Below are positions 50,520-59,660 of a stretch of DNA of 64,000 bases, piece after piece (position 1 is the first letter of the stretch; each line of letters starts with the position of its first letter). The notes beneath the pieces were generated by a model, which did not search any database, was not told the DNA's origin, and saw nothing but the letters and a program-made list of their open reading frames with translations. The stretch comes from Eudoraea adriatica DSM 19308. GTDB lineage: Bacteria; Bacteroidota; Bacteroidia; Flavobacteriales; Flavobacteriaceae. The position numbers and the translations under genes are program-made. Location of the stretch: the NCBI RefSeq assembly GCF_000382125.1, contig NZ_KB907551.1:62001-126000 (forward strand), written 5' to 3'.

Positions 50520-52163
50520 ATGGCAAGTAAATACAATACATGGTATCACCCCTATAAAGCAGATACAAAATACCAAAAGAGATCAGCCTATTTCAGCATG
50601 GAATTTGGGATTCATCAGGCCCTTAAAATTTATTCCGGGGGCCTGGGGTTTCTTGCAGGTTCCCATATGATTTCTGCAAAGGAATTAAAGCAAAATATGA
50701 TCGGCATAGGAATGCTGTGGAAATATGGATACTATGATCAGGGCCGAAACACGGACCAGACCCTGCAAACCCATTTTATTGAAAAACATTACAGTTTTCT
50801 CGAAGATTCCGGAATCCAGGTAGAGGTAAAAATTCATGATAACCCAGCTGTTAAAGTGCGGGCCTATGTTTTAAAACCAGAAATTTTTGGGTCTGTGCCT
50901 ATCTATCTGCTTACCACAGATGTTCCCGGAAATGATCATTTATCAAAGACAATTACCGACCATTTATATGATAATAATACACTAACGCGTATCTCGCAAA
51001 ACATTGTTCTTGGCATTGGCGGGGCAAAGGTAGTTCAGGAATTGGGAGGGGCAGACATATATCATTTAAACGAAGGACATGCGCTGCCGGCCTTTTATTA
51101 CCTGCGCAGTTTGGGAATTACCAGAAATCAAATGTTTTTTACTACGCATACCCCTGAAAAAGCGGGTAATATGGAGCGAAACGGGCAGCTGTTGAATAGC
51201 TGTGGCTTTTTTGGGAGAACACTTACCGAGGAGGAGTTAAATAAAGAAGTGGTCAATGATGATATGCTAAATTATACGGTAGCCGCTCTTAGAATGGCCA
51301 AAAAGGCAAATGCTGTTTCCAAACTTCACGCAGTAGTGGCTAATAGTATGTGGAATAGTTTTTCCGGAACAACTAAAATCATCCCTATTACGAATTCGCA
51401 AAACCAGGGTTTTTGGCAGGATAGTACCCTTGCAAGGGCATGGAAAAGCCTGAATGCCAAAGCGTTTAAAAGGCGGAAACTCGAATTAAAATCCCAGCTT
51501 TTCGATGTGGTGTTAGATCAGACCGGGAAACTTTTTGACCCCAATGTCCTTACCATTGTATGGGCAAGAAGATTTGCTCAGTATAAAAGGGCGGACCTTT
51601 TATTATATGATATTGAACGTTTTGAAAAACTTGCTTCCTCTTCAAAATACCCGATTCAGATTATTTGGGCAGGAAAACCTTATCCTACGGATTATTATTC
51701 CATAGACATGTTTAATCACCTGGTTAACTTTACCAAATACAGAGCTAATATGGCGGTGCTGATCGGATATGAAATGGAGCTTTCCAGAAAACTAAAAACA
51801 GGTTCGGATGTTTGGTTGAATACACCCAGAATTACCAGGGAAGCATCTGGTACCAGTGGGATGACCGCCGCCATGAATGGCTCTGTAAACTTAACGATTA
51901 ACGATGGGTGGATTCCTGAATTCGCAAAAAATGGCAAGAATTCATTTGTTCTTCCGGAAGCCGATTTTAAATCCCCGGCATGGGAACAGGATAAATTCGA
52001 CAGTGATAATCTTTACGATGCCCTGGAACAGCAGGTTCTTCCTGTGTTTTATGAAAATCCTGAGAAATGGCAGGAAATGGTCTTTAAGGCAATTGATGGC
52101 GTAGTGCCCGCCTTTACAAGCCGAAGAATGGCCGATGAATATTATAGTAAACTCTATAAATAA
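50520..52163 (+). CDS. alpha-glucan phosphorylase-like protein without the PLP lysine, 547 aa
   Basis: The GT35-type fold is recognisable: SAYFSMEFGIHQALKIYSGG, then LAGSHMISAKEL, NEGHALPAFYYL, FTTHTPEKAGN, WARRFAQYKRADLLL, IWAGKPYPTD, and NTPRITREASGTSGMTAAMNG. In functional phosphorylases the Lys that binds pyridoxal phosphate follows GTSGM or GTGNM (EASGTSGMK); here the codon is ACC, Thr. The protein is also shorter than GlgP (547 compared with about 800). It may be a glycosyltransferase-like member without phosphorolysis. Spaced from the SDR gene by 89 bases; the next gene is 35 bases on. Confidence 0.8.
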   Translation: MASKYNTWYHPYKADTKYQKRSAYFSMEFGIHQALKIYSGGLGFLAGSHMISAKELKQNMIGIGMLWKYGYYDQGRNTDQTLQTHFIEKHYSFLEDSGIQVEVKIHDNPAVKVRAYVLKPEIFGSVPIYLLTTDVPGNDHLSKTITDHLYDNNTLTRISQNIVLGIGGAKVVQELGGADIYHLNEGHALPAFYYLRSLGITRNQMFFTTHTPEKAGNMERNGQLLNSCGFFGRTLTEEELNKEVVNDDMLNYTVAALRMAKKANAVSKLHAVVANSMWNSFSGTTKIIPITNSQNQGFWQDSTLARAWKSLNAKAFKRRKLELKSQLFDVVLDQTGKLFDPNVLTIVWARRFAQYKRADLLLYDIERFEKLASSSKYPIQIIWAGKPYPTDYYSIDMFNHLVNFTKYRANMAVLIGYEMELSRKLKTGSDVWLNTPRITREASGTSGMTAAMNGSVNLTINDGWIPEFAKNGKNSFVLPEADFKSPAWEQDKFDSDNLYDALEQQVLPVFYENPEKWQEMVFKAIDGVVPAFTSRRMADEYYSKLYK

Positions 52164-52198
52164 TAATGCTTATATATGCGCCTTATTAATTCATAAAA

Positions 52199-53059
52199 AT
52201 GAAAGCAGGGGCTAAAGACGCCATTGGCACTATCCTTGGAACTAAAATAAAAAATGTTACGCCTGTTTTCGGAGGTGATATTTCCAAAGCCTATTTGCTC
52301 CATACAACGTCCGATACCATTTTTTGCAAACTAAATAGCGCTCCAACTGCAAAAGCCATGTTCGTTGCAGAAGCAGAAGGACTGGAGGCTATTGCCGCTA
52401 CAAAAACCATAAAAACCCCCGCTATTTACACGGTTAAGGATTTAGAAGCAGGCGCTTGTTTATTAATGGAATATGTGCCCCCTAAGCGTCCTGGAACTAA
52501 TGAATTAGAAGTGTTTGGGGCTCAATTGGCCGGCATGCATCAGATAAGTGCCGATTATTTTGGGTGGGGGAAATCAAATTTTATAGGCAATTTGTCACAA
52601 TCCAACCAAAAACACGACAGTTGGATTTCGTTCTATATTGAGGAAAGATTAAGCCCTCAAATTCAGGCGGCTGTAAATCAAAAATTATTAACCAAAGATG
52701 ATGTTCCCGGAATTGACAGGCTTCAAAATGTCATGAATTCCTATTGCCCGGATATTAAACCTTCTTTGTTGCATGGCGATTTATGGAATGGTAATTTTAT
52801 TGTCAATGAATCCGGCGTTCCGTACCTCATAGATCCGGCTGTGTATTTTGGAGATAGTGAAATAGATTTGTCTATGTCGAAACTATTTGGCGGTTTCGGG
52901 GCTCCCTTCTACAATGCATATTATGAGATTAATCCTTCCCGTCAGGGAGAAGCTAACCGAATGGCTATATATCAACTATATTATTTGCTGGTGCACCTCA
53001 ACCTGTTTGGAAAGACTTACTACGGATCGGTGAAAGAAATATTACATACGCATTTTTGA
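52199..53059 (+). CDS. fructosamine kinase-family protein, 286 aa
   Basis: Kinase-like fold of the fructosamine/ketosamine 3-kinase family: FGGDISKAYLLHT near the N-terminus, LLMEYVPPKRPGT, the catalytic loop LLHGDLWNGNF, and the metal-binding IDPAVYFGDSEIDLSM. Ketosamine kinases phosphorylate Amadori sugar-protein adducts, leading to their removal. Bacterial members are common, with substrates such as ribulosamines or erythrulosamines. It lies in the same strand run as the glucan-phosphorylase-like gene and the PQQ dehydrogenase. Confidence 0.9.
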   Translation: MKAGAKDAIGTILGTKIKNVTPVFGGDISKAYLLHTTSDTIFCKLNSAPTAKAMFVAEAEGLEAIAATKTIKTPAIYTVKDLEAGACLLMEYVPPKRPGTNELEVFGAQLAGMHQISADYFGWGKSNFIGNLSQSNQKHDSWISFYIEERLSPQIQAAVNQKLLTKDDVPGIDRLQNVMNSYCPDIKPSLLHGDLWNGNFIVNESGVPYLIDPAVYFGDSEIDLSMSKLFGGFGAPFYNAYYEINPSRQGEANRMAIYQLYYLLVHLNLFGKTYYGSVKEILHTHF

Positions 53060-53142
53060 GAGGTTTGCATTTGGTTAGTACCAAAGAATCTGGCTATTAT
53101 TAGATTCTTTTGATACTTTTAGCAATCATAAATTTTAAAACA

Positions 53143-55257
53143 ATGATTTTCAGGAATTCCCGGTTCTGTTGTATTCTCTTCGTAATTTCCGCCTTAGTAG
53201 CCGGTTGTAAATATTCGGAAGGGCCAAAAAAGGAGAAAACAAAATATACTACCTGGTCTTCTTATTTAGGAGGCCCCGATAGAAATCATTATTCCGTACT
53301 TTCCCAAATTACAAAAGAAAATGCAGGTAGTCTTAAAGTTGCCTGGCAATACGAGGCGCCGGATTATGGACAGATGCAAATGAACCCTATAGTTGTAGAC
53401 ACCATTTTATATGGGGTTACCGCCGCTCTCAGGGTGGTTGCTCTGCATGCCGGGACAGGAAAAGAAATCTGGCGGTATGGTGACTCTTTGCAGATATGGC
53501 ATTCTACCAGCCGCGGTGTTTCCTATTGGGAGCAAGGGGAAGATAAGCGCATTCTTTTTACAAAAGGGCCTGAATTATTTGCTCTGAACGCTATAACCGG
53601 AGAACCTGTCATGGATTTTGGCGTAAATGGAAAAGTTGACCTGCATGTTGGAATGCCGGAGACAGCAAAAGATAAATTTGTAATATCCAATACCCCGGGG
53701 ACTATATTTGAGGACCTTATAGTTATGCCGCTGAGGGTTTCTGAAAGTGCAGGGGCAGCGCCTGGAAATATTATGGCTTTTAACGTTATAACGGGCAAGC
53801 TCGAATGGGTGTTCCATACTATTCCTGAGTCCGGAGCGGAAGGTGCTGACACCTGGGAGGAGAAAAACGAGTTGGTGGGGGCCGCAAATAATTGGGCCGG
53901 GATGGCGGTTGATGAAGACCGTGGTATTATATACGTTCCCACGGGTTCTGCAGCTCCTGATTTTTACGGCGGCATACGAAAAGGGAGTAATTTATTTGCA
54001 AATTGCCTGTTGGCCCTGGAAGCTGAAACAGGACGGCGATTATGGCATTTTCAATTCACACATCATGACATTTGGGATAGGGACCCTCCCGCACCTCCAA
54101 ATTTAATTACCATTACAAGGAATGGCAAAAAAATACCGGCAGTGGCTCAGGTAACAAAGCAAGGATATGTATATGTATTTCACAGAGAAACCGGGGAGCC
54201 TTTGTTTGACATTAAAGAAGTTCCTGTGCCTGCCTCGGGCCTTAAAGGGGAGAAGGCATGGGAAACACAGCCTTTTCCCGTTAAACCTAAGCCTTTTGCC
54301 CGCCAGTCCTCAGAATTGACAGAAAATGATATTAGTCCTTATGCGGAAAACAAAGAAGAGCTAAAAGCGATGTTAACTGCTGCCGACAAGCGTATTTATG
54401 CCCCTCCGGGCCTCGATCCGGTTTTGCTTTTACCAGGATATGATGGTGCGGCTGAATGGGGTGGTGCGGCGGCTGATCCCGAAGACGGTATTCTGTATGT
54501 TAATTCCAACGAGATGGCCTGGATAATGCAGATGGAAGAAAATAATGCAGGCCAAAAGGGCGCCTCCTACGGAGAAAGTGTTTATAAAAAGTACTGCGCA
54601 GTTTGCCATCAGAATAACAGGAGAGGAGTAGTTGCCAGCGGATTTCCCTCCCTGATAAATATTGGCGATAAATTAAGCGAAGAAGAATTGCTAAATCAAA
54701 TTAAGCGGGGAAAAGGCATGATGACGGGGTTTCCGCAGTTAACAACATCCGAGCAGGAAGGCCTTATCAGTTTCCTTTTGGATGAGGAAGCTAAAAAAGA
54801 GGTGGGTTCCGGCCTTCCCGAATCGGAAGACATTCCCTATAAGCATATGGGCTATAACAAATTTTTGGCAAGCGATGGCCTTCCGGCCATTTCACCGCCC
54901 TGGGGTACACTCCATGCTATTGATCTAAATTCAGGCGACTATATTTGGTCTGTTCCTTTCGGAGAAACTCCACATTTGAAGGAACAGGGATATCCGGGAA
55001 CCGGAACAGAAAATTATGGAGGGGCCGTTGTAACAGAAAATGGCCTGCTGTTTATAGGCGCCACCAAAGATGGTTACTTCAGGGTGTTCGATAAGCATAC
55101 TGGAAAAATATTATGGGAATATGAGTTGCCCGCTGCTGCTTTTGCGACGCCGGCTATGTATCAGGTAAATGGTAAACAGTACATTGCTATAGCCTGCGGT
55201 GGTGAAAAATTAGGAACAGAGAAAGGGAATCAGATTGTGGCGTTTTCACTCGATTAA
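53143..55257 (+). CDS. PQQ-dependent dehydrogenase with embedded cytochrome c, lipoprotein, 704 aa
   Basis: Lipoprotein signal (CCILFVISALVAGC). Residues 30-450 and 570-704 form a quinoprotein beta-propeller (WQYEAPDYGQMQMNPIVV, then ITGEPVMDFGVNGKVDL, HHDIWDRDPPAPPNL), and between them residues about 465-560 hold a cytochrome c domain with the haem motif CAVCH (YKKYCAVCHQNN). It should oxidise a sugar or alcohol in the periplasm and pass electrons to the respiratory chain. The ATG at 53143 is chosen over an upstream TTG because it begins the signal peptide. No PQQ synthesis genes are in the window. Convergent with the sulfatase (one base between stops). Confidence 0.92.
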   Translation: MIFRNSRFCCILFVISALVAGCKYSEGPKKEKTKYTTWSSYLGGPDRNHYSVLSQITKENAGSLKVAWQYEAPDYGQMQMNPIVVDTILYGVTAALRVVALHAGTGKEIWRYGDSLQIWHSTSRGVSYWEQGEDKRILFTKGPELFALNAITGEPVMDFGVNGKVDLHVGMPETAKDKFVISNTPGTIFEDLIVMPLRVSESAGAAPGNIMAFNVITGKLEWVFHTIPESGAEGADTWEEKNELVGAANNWAGMAVDEDRGIIYVPTGSAAPDFYGGIRKGSNLFANCLLALEAETGRRLWHFQFTHHDIWDRDPPAPPNLITITRNGKKIPAVAQVTKQGYVYVFHRETGEPLFDIKEVPVPASGLKGEKAWETQPFPVKPKPFARQSSELTENDISPYAENKEELKAMLTAADKRIYAPPGLDPVLLLPGYDGAAEWGGAAADPEDGILYVNSNEMAWIMQMEENNAGQKGASYGESVYKKYCAVCHQNNRRGVVASGFPSLINIGDKLSEEELLNQIKRGKGMMTGFPQLTTSEQEGLISFLLDEEAKKEVGSGLPESEDIPYKHMGYNKFLASDGLPAISPPWGTLHAIDLNSGDYIWSVPFGETPHLKEQGYPGTGTENYGGAVVTENGLLFIGATKDGYFRVFDKHTGKILWEYELPAAAFATPAMYQVNGKQYIAIACGGEKLGTEKGNQIVAFSLD

Positions 55258-55258
55258 C

Positions 55259-56818
55259 TTATTCATTTTCAGGTATATAACACCCTGATTTTTCAAAATC
55301 TGACCCGTTATTTAAAAGCATCGAATAATTTTTAATCTCTTCATCCAGATTAAAGTTTTGTCTCTGATAATCCGGAGTGTACAATACTTCATCCCAATAA
55401 GTGGTCTTGGGCTGTGTAGCTCTGAGGTCTCCCGTAGTATTCATCCAATTCGTCAGCTCCGTGCGCAAGGAGTCCTTTAGACGGCCATACTTTTTGTTAG
55501 CGGCCACATTTTTTACATTATAGGGGTCGTTAGCCAAAATATACAATTCTTCCTCCGGGCGCTTGTCAAAAGCAAGTTTATGCAGCTGTTGACCCTCGGG
55601 GTCATCCCTGTTGGCCAGGATCAAAAACTTGGAAATGGAATTATCTACATCGCCATACTGTCCCACAGACTGATGAACCAAAGAATCCCCGGCTGGCCAT
55701 CTTTCATGCTCAAAATTCCTGATGTATAAGTATTCCCCGGTCCTTATAGCCCTGGAAGGGTAGCTTAAGTTTCCTTTGCGGACATTAGCATGGCGTTCTC
55801 TTTCTAAAAAAACATGGTTTCGCTCATTGCTGTCGTTCATTTTGCTGTTATTCAAAAGGCTTATAAGACTTTTTCCTTCAAATTCATCCGGTACAGATAT
55901 CCCCGCAGCTTCTAAAAATGTTGGTCCAAAATCAACAAAGTTTACAAAGTCGTTTATTGTCGAATTTTGTTTAATGTGGGATGTCCAGTAAATAGCAAGA
56001 GGCATGCGGGTGCCATAATCATATAAATTTGCTTTGGCTCTTGGAAATGGCATGCCATTATCGCTTGTCATTACAAGTATGGTGTTCTCCAATAAACCCC
56101 GGGTTCTTAATATGCGCATGATATTGCCATATTCGCGATCAAAACGTTCAACCTCAAAATAATAATCCAGCATATCATTGCGTACACATGGGGTGTCCGG
56201 TAAAAAAGCGGGCACCTCTACCGAAGCCGGATCCATTCCTGTTTTAATTCCTGTATTGGTTTCATAATCCCGATGTGGGTCTATGCTCCCAAACCAGTAA
56301 AAAAAAGGTTGTCCCTGATCTCTTGAGTCCAGAAATGTTCTGAAATCGGGGTAATCCTTGCCTGCTGGATTATTGGTGTATCCACCCGCCTCATAATCTC
56401 CGGGGCCCCATCCTTTTCTGCTTTTGCCTGTATGGTAGCCATTGGATTCTAAAATAGATACCCAATTTGGAAATTTTTTTGGGAAAACAGACCATAGGTT
56501 ACCTGCGCTTTCCAACTGGTGTGGATATCGGCTGGTTAGAATGCTTGCTCTTGAAGGCGAACAGGAAGGTGAGGCGCAAAATGCATTATTAAAAAGGGCT
56601 CCTTCTTTAGCGAGGAAATCAAATGTCGGCGTTCTAACGGTTTCATCTCCATAAACCCCTGCATGAGGATAAGACCAGTCGTCTGCTATAAAAAAAACAA
56701 TATTTGGGGGAGGCTGTTCGGGATGAGTAGGGTTTGAAGTGGTATTTCGGTCTGTACAGGCACCTAAAAAGATCAAAAATATGATTGCGGATAATCTATA
56801 GATATAATTTTCAGTCAT
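55259..56818 (-). CDS. sulfatase (type I), lipoprotein, 519 aa
   Basis: Alkaline-phosphatase fold: NIVFFIADDWSYPHAGVYGD (metal Asp pair), the formylglycine motif CSPSRASILTSR with Cys86, GSIDPHRDY, and VMTSDNGMPFPRAK. It removes sulfate esters, probably from marine polysaccharides, and needs a separate formylglycine-generating enzyme. Lipobox LGAC21. The start at 56818 is preferred: an in-frame ATG at 56866 lies inside the -7 element TATATTTG (56864-56871) and could not be translated from that promoter. Confidence 0.92.
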   Translation of the reverse strand: MTENYIYRLSAIIFLIFLGACTDRNTTSNPTHPEQPPPNIVFFIADDWSYPHAGVYGDETVRTPTFDFLAKEGALFNNAFCASPSCSPSRASILTSRYPHQLESAGNLWSVFPKKFPNWVSILESNGYHTGKSRKGWGPGDYEAGGYTNNPAGKDYPDFRTFLDSRDQGQPFFYWFGSIDPHRDYETNTGIKTGMDPASVEVPAFLPDTPCVRNDMLDYYFEVERFDREYGNIMRILRTRGLLENTILVMTSDNGMPFPRAKANLYDYGTRMPLAIYWTSHIKQNSTINDFVNFVDFGPTFLEAAGISVPDEFEGKSLISLLNNSKMNDSNERNHVFLERERHANVRKGNLSYPSRAIRTGEYLYIRNFEHERWPAGDSLVHQSVGQYGDVDNSISKFLILANRDDPEGQQLHKLAFDKRPEEELYILANDPYNVKNVAANKKYGRLKDSLRTELTNWMNTTGDLRATQPKTTYWDEVLYTPDYQRQNFNLDEEIKNYSMLLNNGSDFEKSGCYIPENE

Positions 56819-56863
56819 GCCCTGGTAAGGTTTCCTTTTTATATTTATTAAGTGTCTTGTAAT

Positions 56864-56871
56864 CAAATATA
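56864..56871 (-). promoter_or_regulatory. -7 promoter element TATATTTG for the sulfatase
   Basis: Perfect TAnnTTTG on the minus strand, about 46 bases upstream of the preferred sulfatase start. It decides the start codon because the longer in-frame alternative overlaps it. Confidence 0.5.
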
Positions 56872-56942
56872 TAAAAAGTATGCTATTTTTAAACTTTGGG
56901 AATAATGGCTGTCTTTGAGCCTTTGCATAAAAAGAACTCTAT

Positions 56943-58004
56943 ATGGAAAAAATAAAAATTCTGGTTGTGGGTTGTGGAAATATGGGAACAAGCCACGCCC
57001 GCGCATACAACAAACTACCGGGGTTTGAAATTGTTGGTTTAGTAAGCAGAACGCCGCAAAGCCGGGAGCGACTTTCTGATGAACTCGGTGGTCTGCCTAA
57101 ATTTGATGATTTTTCGAAGGCCCTGTCTGCTACCAGGCCTCATGCAGTGGCAATAAGCACTTATCCTGATACCCATGCAGCTTATGTAAGAGAGAGTCTT
57201 GAGGCCGGGGCACATGTGTTTGTTGAAAAACCTATAGCCCTAACGGTTGAGGAAGCCGAAAAACTTGTTGCTTTGGCTAAATCAAAAAATAAAAAATTGA
57301 TGGTTGGCTATATCCTGAGGGTTCACCCTGCGTGGACCAAATTCGTGGAAACAGCACAATCCCTTGGAAAGCCCCTGGTTATGCGCATGAACCTTAATCA
57401 ACAAAGCTCTGAAGGCCAGTGGTATACACACAAACAACTAATGGAATCTATGTCACCAATTGTTGATTGCGGAGTGCATTATGTTGATATTATGTGTTTA
57501 ATGACCGGAGCAAAACCCCTAAGTGTAAGTGCCATCGGTGCCCGGCTAACAGACGAAATAAGTTCTGATATGTATAATTACGGACAGCTGCAGGTTCGTT
57601 TTGATGATGGTTCTGTTGGTTGGTATGAAGCTGGCTGGGGCCCTATGATCAGTGAAACTGCATTTTTCGTAAAGGATGTTATTGGTCCGGGCGGCTGCGT
57701 TTCAATTGTGGACGAAAAAAAGGGAGATTCAGATGATATTGAAGGACATACCAAAACCGGAGGTTTAATTTTACATTTCAGTGAATTGGATTCGAACGGT
57801 AAATTTATGAAGAAGGACAAAATAATCAATACAGAAGATGAGCCCGATCATGATGGCTTATGCCTTCTGGAACAGGAGTATTTCTTAAAATCTATTCAAA
57901 ATGATCTAGACCTGAGCAATCATTTATCAGATGCGGTTAACAGCTTAAAAATAGTTCTTGCAGCGGATAAGTCGTTTAGAACAGGGGAAACAGTTCACTT
58001 TTAA
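56943..58004 (+). CDS. Gfo/Idh/MocA-family oxidoreductase, 353 aa
   Basis: NAD(P)-binding Rossmann domain at the start (ILVVGCGNMGTSHARAYNKL), the EKPIALTVEEAE motif (catalytic Lys) near residue 95, then the alpha/beta substrate domain (HPAWTKFVETA, CGVHYVDIMCLMTGA). It oxidises or reduces a sugar or polyol; substrate unknown. It starts a plus-strand run that continues with the acyl-CoA ligase (38 bases), a 40-residue protein and the symporter. Confidence 0.9.
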   Translation: MEKIKILVVGCGNMGTSHARAYNKLPGFEIVGLVSRTPQSRERLSDELGGLPKFDDFSKALSATRPHAVAISTYPDTHAAYVRESLEAGAHVFVEKPIALTVEEAEKLVALAKSKNKKLMVGYILRVHPAWTKFVETAQSLGKPLVMRMNLNQQSSEGQWYTHKQLMESMSPIVDCGVHYVDIMCLMTGAKPLSVSAIGARLTDEISSDMYNYGQLQVRFDDGSVGWYEAGWGPMISETAFFVKDVIGPGGCVSIVDEKKGDSDDIEGHTKTGGLILHFSELDSNGKFMKKDKIINTEDEPDHDGLCLLEQEYFLKSIQNDLDLSNHLSDAVNSLKIVLAADKSFRTGETVHF

Positions 58005-58057
58005 AAATTTTATTGCTATTTTCCCGGATACTTTGATTCCTTGTGATTTCCAAGAGC

Positions 58058-59536
58058 ATGATTGAACTATTTCAAAAGGCAAAATTACATAAAGACAGGG
58101 CTGCAATTGTTTCTAACGAAAACACCTATTCCTATGCGCAATTGCTGGATAGATCATCGGTTGTTGCCGCAAACCTGTTAAACAAATTGCCAGATTTAAA
58201 TGAAGCCAGCATAGCCTTTTTAGTGCCTCCATCTTTCGAATATGTAGCTGCACAATGGGGAATATGGGCTGCTGGCGGAATGGCTGTCCCATTATGTGTG
58301 CAGCATCCCCTGCCATCTATGGAGTATGTCATAGAAGATTCCGGTTCTAAAGTAATACTGGTACATGAGGATTTTCAGGAAATGCTTCAGCCGCTGAAAG
58401 CAAATCCGGATTTGTCCATTATTCCTTTAAAAGAAGTTTTTAAAAAGAATTCTTCTCCATTACCGGACATTGGATTGCATAGAAGGGCTATGATGTTGTA
58501 TACAAGCGGCACCACAAATAAGCCCAAAGGTGTGGTAACCACTCATGGTATTATTAAATCACAGATTGTTACTCTTGTTGAGGCCTGGGAATGGGAAAAA
58601 GAAGACTATATTTTAAATATTCTCCCTTTACACCATGTTCATGGCATTATAAACGTTTTGAGCTGTGCGCTTTGGAGTGGTGCATGTTGTGAGTTTCACG
58701 CTAAATTCGAGGCAAAAGACGTATGGGACACTATTTTATCTGGAAAAATGACTCTTTTTATGGCTGTCCCAACGATCTACTATAAATTAATTAACTATTG
58801 GGAAAGTGATAATAAAAAGAAGCAGCTTAAAATGTCTGAAGCAGCGTCTAGGTTAAGGCTTATGGTTTCGGGCTCTGCCGCGCTACCTGTTCCTGTTCTG
58901 GAAAAGTGGAAGTCTATTACCAGCCATACCCTTTTGGAGCGTTATGGAATGACCGAAATTGGGATGGGGCTTTCAAACTCATACAGGAATGAGAGAAGAC
59001 CCGGATATGTTGGACTCCCCCTGCCTGGTGTTGAAATGCGCCTGGTGGATAAGGACAACATCCCGGTTACTGAAGAGTTGCCCGGAGAAATTCAAATAAA
59101 AGGGCCTTGCGTTTTTAAGGAATACTGGCAAAAAGAAGAGGCCACAAAAGAAGCCTTCACTAAAGATGGCTGGTTTAAAACAGGCGATATTGCTATGTTG
59201 CATAATGGGATGTACAAAATTTTAGGTCGAGATAGTGTGGATATAATTAAATCCGGGGGCTATAAAATTTCCGCGCTAGAGATTGAAGACGTCCTGAGGG
59301 GGCATAAAGACATCGATGATTCTGCAGTAATTGGCCTGGAAGATGAAGAGTGGGGAGAAGTGGTAGCCGCTTGTTTGGTGTCAGGAAAAAATACAATGGA
59401 CTTTGATGAAATTTCGAAATGGCTCAGGGCCAGATTGCCTGCTTATAAGATACCCCGAAAATATGTCCTTCAGAAGAAGCTCCCGAGAAATGTATTGGGT
59501 AAAGTAACCAAAAAAGAACTTAAATCACTTTTTTAA
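58058..59536 (+). CDS. AMP-dependent acyl-CoA synthetase (malonyl-CoA ligase-like), 492 aa
   Basis: ANL-superfamily enzyme: ATP motif MLYTSGTTNKPKGVVTTHG, ERYGMTEIGMGLSN, GWFKTGDIAML, GRDSVDIIKSGGYKISALEIED, and the C-terminal Lys in PRNVLGKVTKKEL. The segment RRPGYVGLPLPGVEMRLVD is like malonyl-CoA synthetases (MatB/ACSF3), but the acid is not certain. Start ATG at 58058 is used; GTG at 58043 would add five residues. It precedes a small membrane protein and a solute symporter, so the symporter may import the acid that this enzyme activates. Confidence 0.88.
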   Translation: MIELFQKAKLHKDRAAIVSNENTYSYAQLLDRSSVVAANLLNKLPDLNEASIAFLVPPSFEYVAAQWGIWAAGGMAVPLCVQHPLPSMEYVIEDSGSKVILVHEDFQEMLQPLKANPDLSIIPLKEVFKKNSSPLPDIGLHRRAMMLYTSGTTNKPKGVVTTHGIIKSQIVTLVEAWEWEKEDYILNILPLHHVHGIINVLSCALWSGACCEFHAKFEAKDVWDTILSGKMTLFMAVPTIYYKLINYWESDNKKKQLKMSEAASRLRLMVSGSAALPVPVLEKWKSITSHTLLERYGMTEIGMGLSNSYRNERRPGYVGLPLPGVEMRLVDKDNIPVTEELPGEIQIKGPCVFKEYWQKEEATKEAFTKDGWFKTGDIAMLHNGMYKILGRDSVDIIKSGGYKISALEIEDVLRGHKDIDDSAVIGLEDEEWGEVVAACLVSGKNTMDFDEISKWLRARLPAYKIPRKYVLQKKLPRNVLGKVTKKELKSLF

Positions 59537-59537
59537 T

Positions 59538-59660
59538 ATGGATTTTCTAAGTCTGTTCCCTTATATAGGTATTGTTTTACTGGTAATTATAAATGCCGTT
59601 CTCGTAATGAAAAGAGATATTAAAGTTGACCGCAGCGGGGACGACATCCAAACCAAGTAA
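59538..59660 (+). CDS. small single-helix membrane protein, 40 aa
   Basis: ATG at 59538 opens a frame of 40 codons: MDFLSLFPYIGIVLLVIINA, then VLVMKRDIKVDRSGDDIQTK and TAA. One transmembrane helix is followed by a charged tail. It starts one base after the ligase stop, and its stop codon overlaps the symporter ATG by one base (TAATG), which implies translational coupling. Small subunits of this kind accompany several sodium:solute symporters (for example YjcH with ActP), so it is probably an accessory subunit. This is inferred from position and topology. Confidence 0.75.
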   Translation: MDFLSLFPYIGIVLLVIINAVLVMKRDIKVDRSGDDIQTK

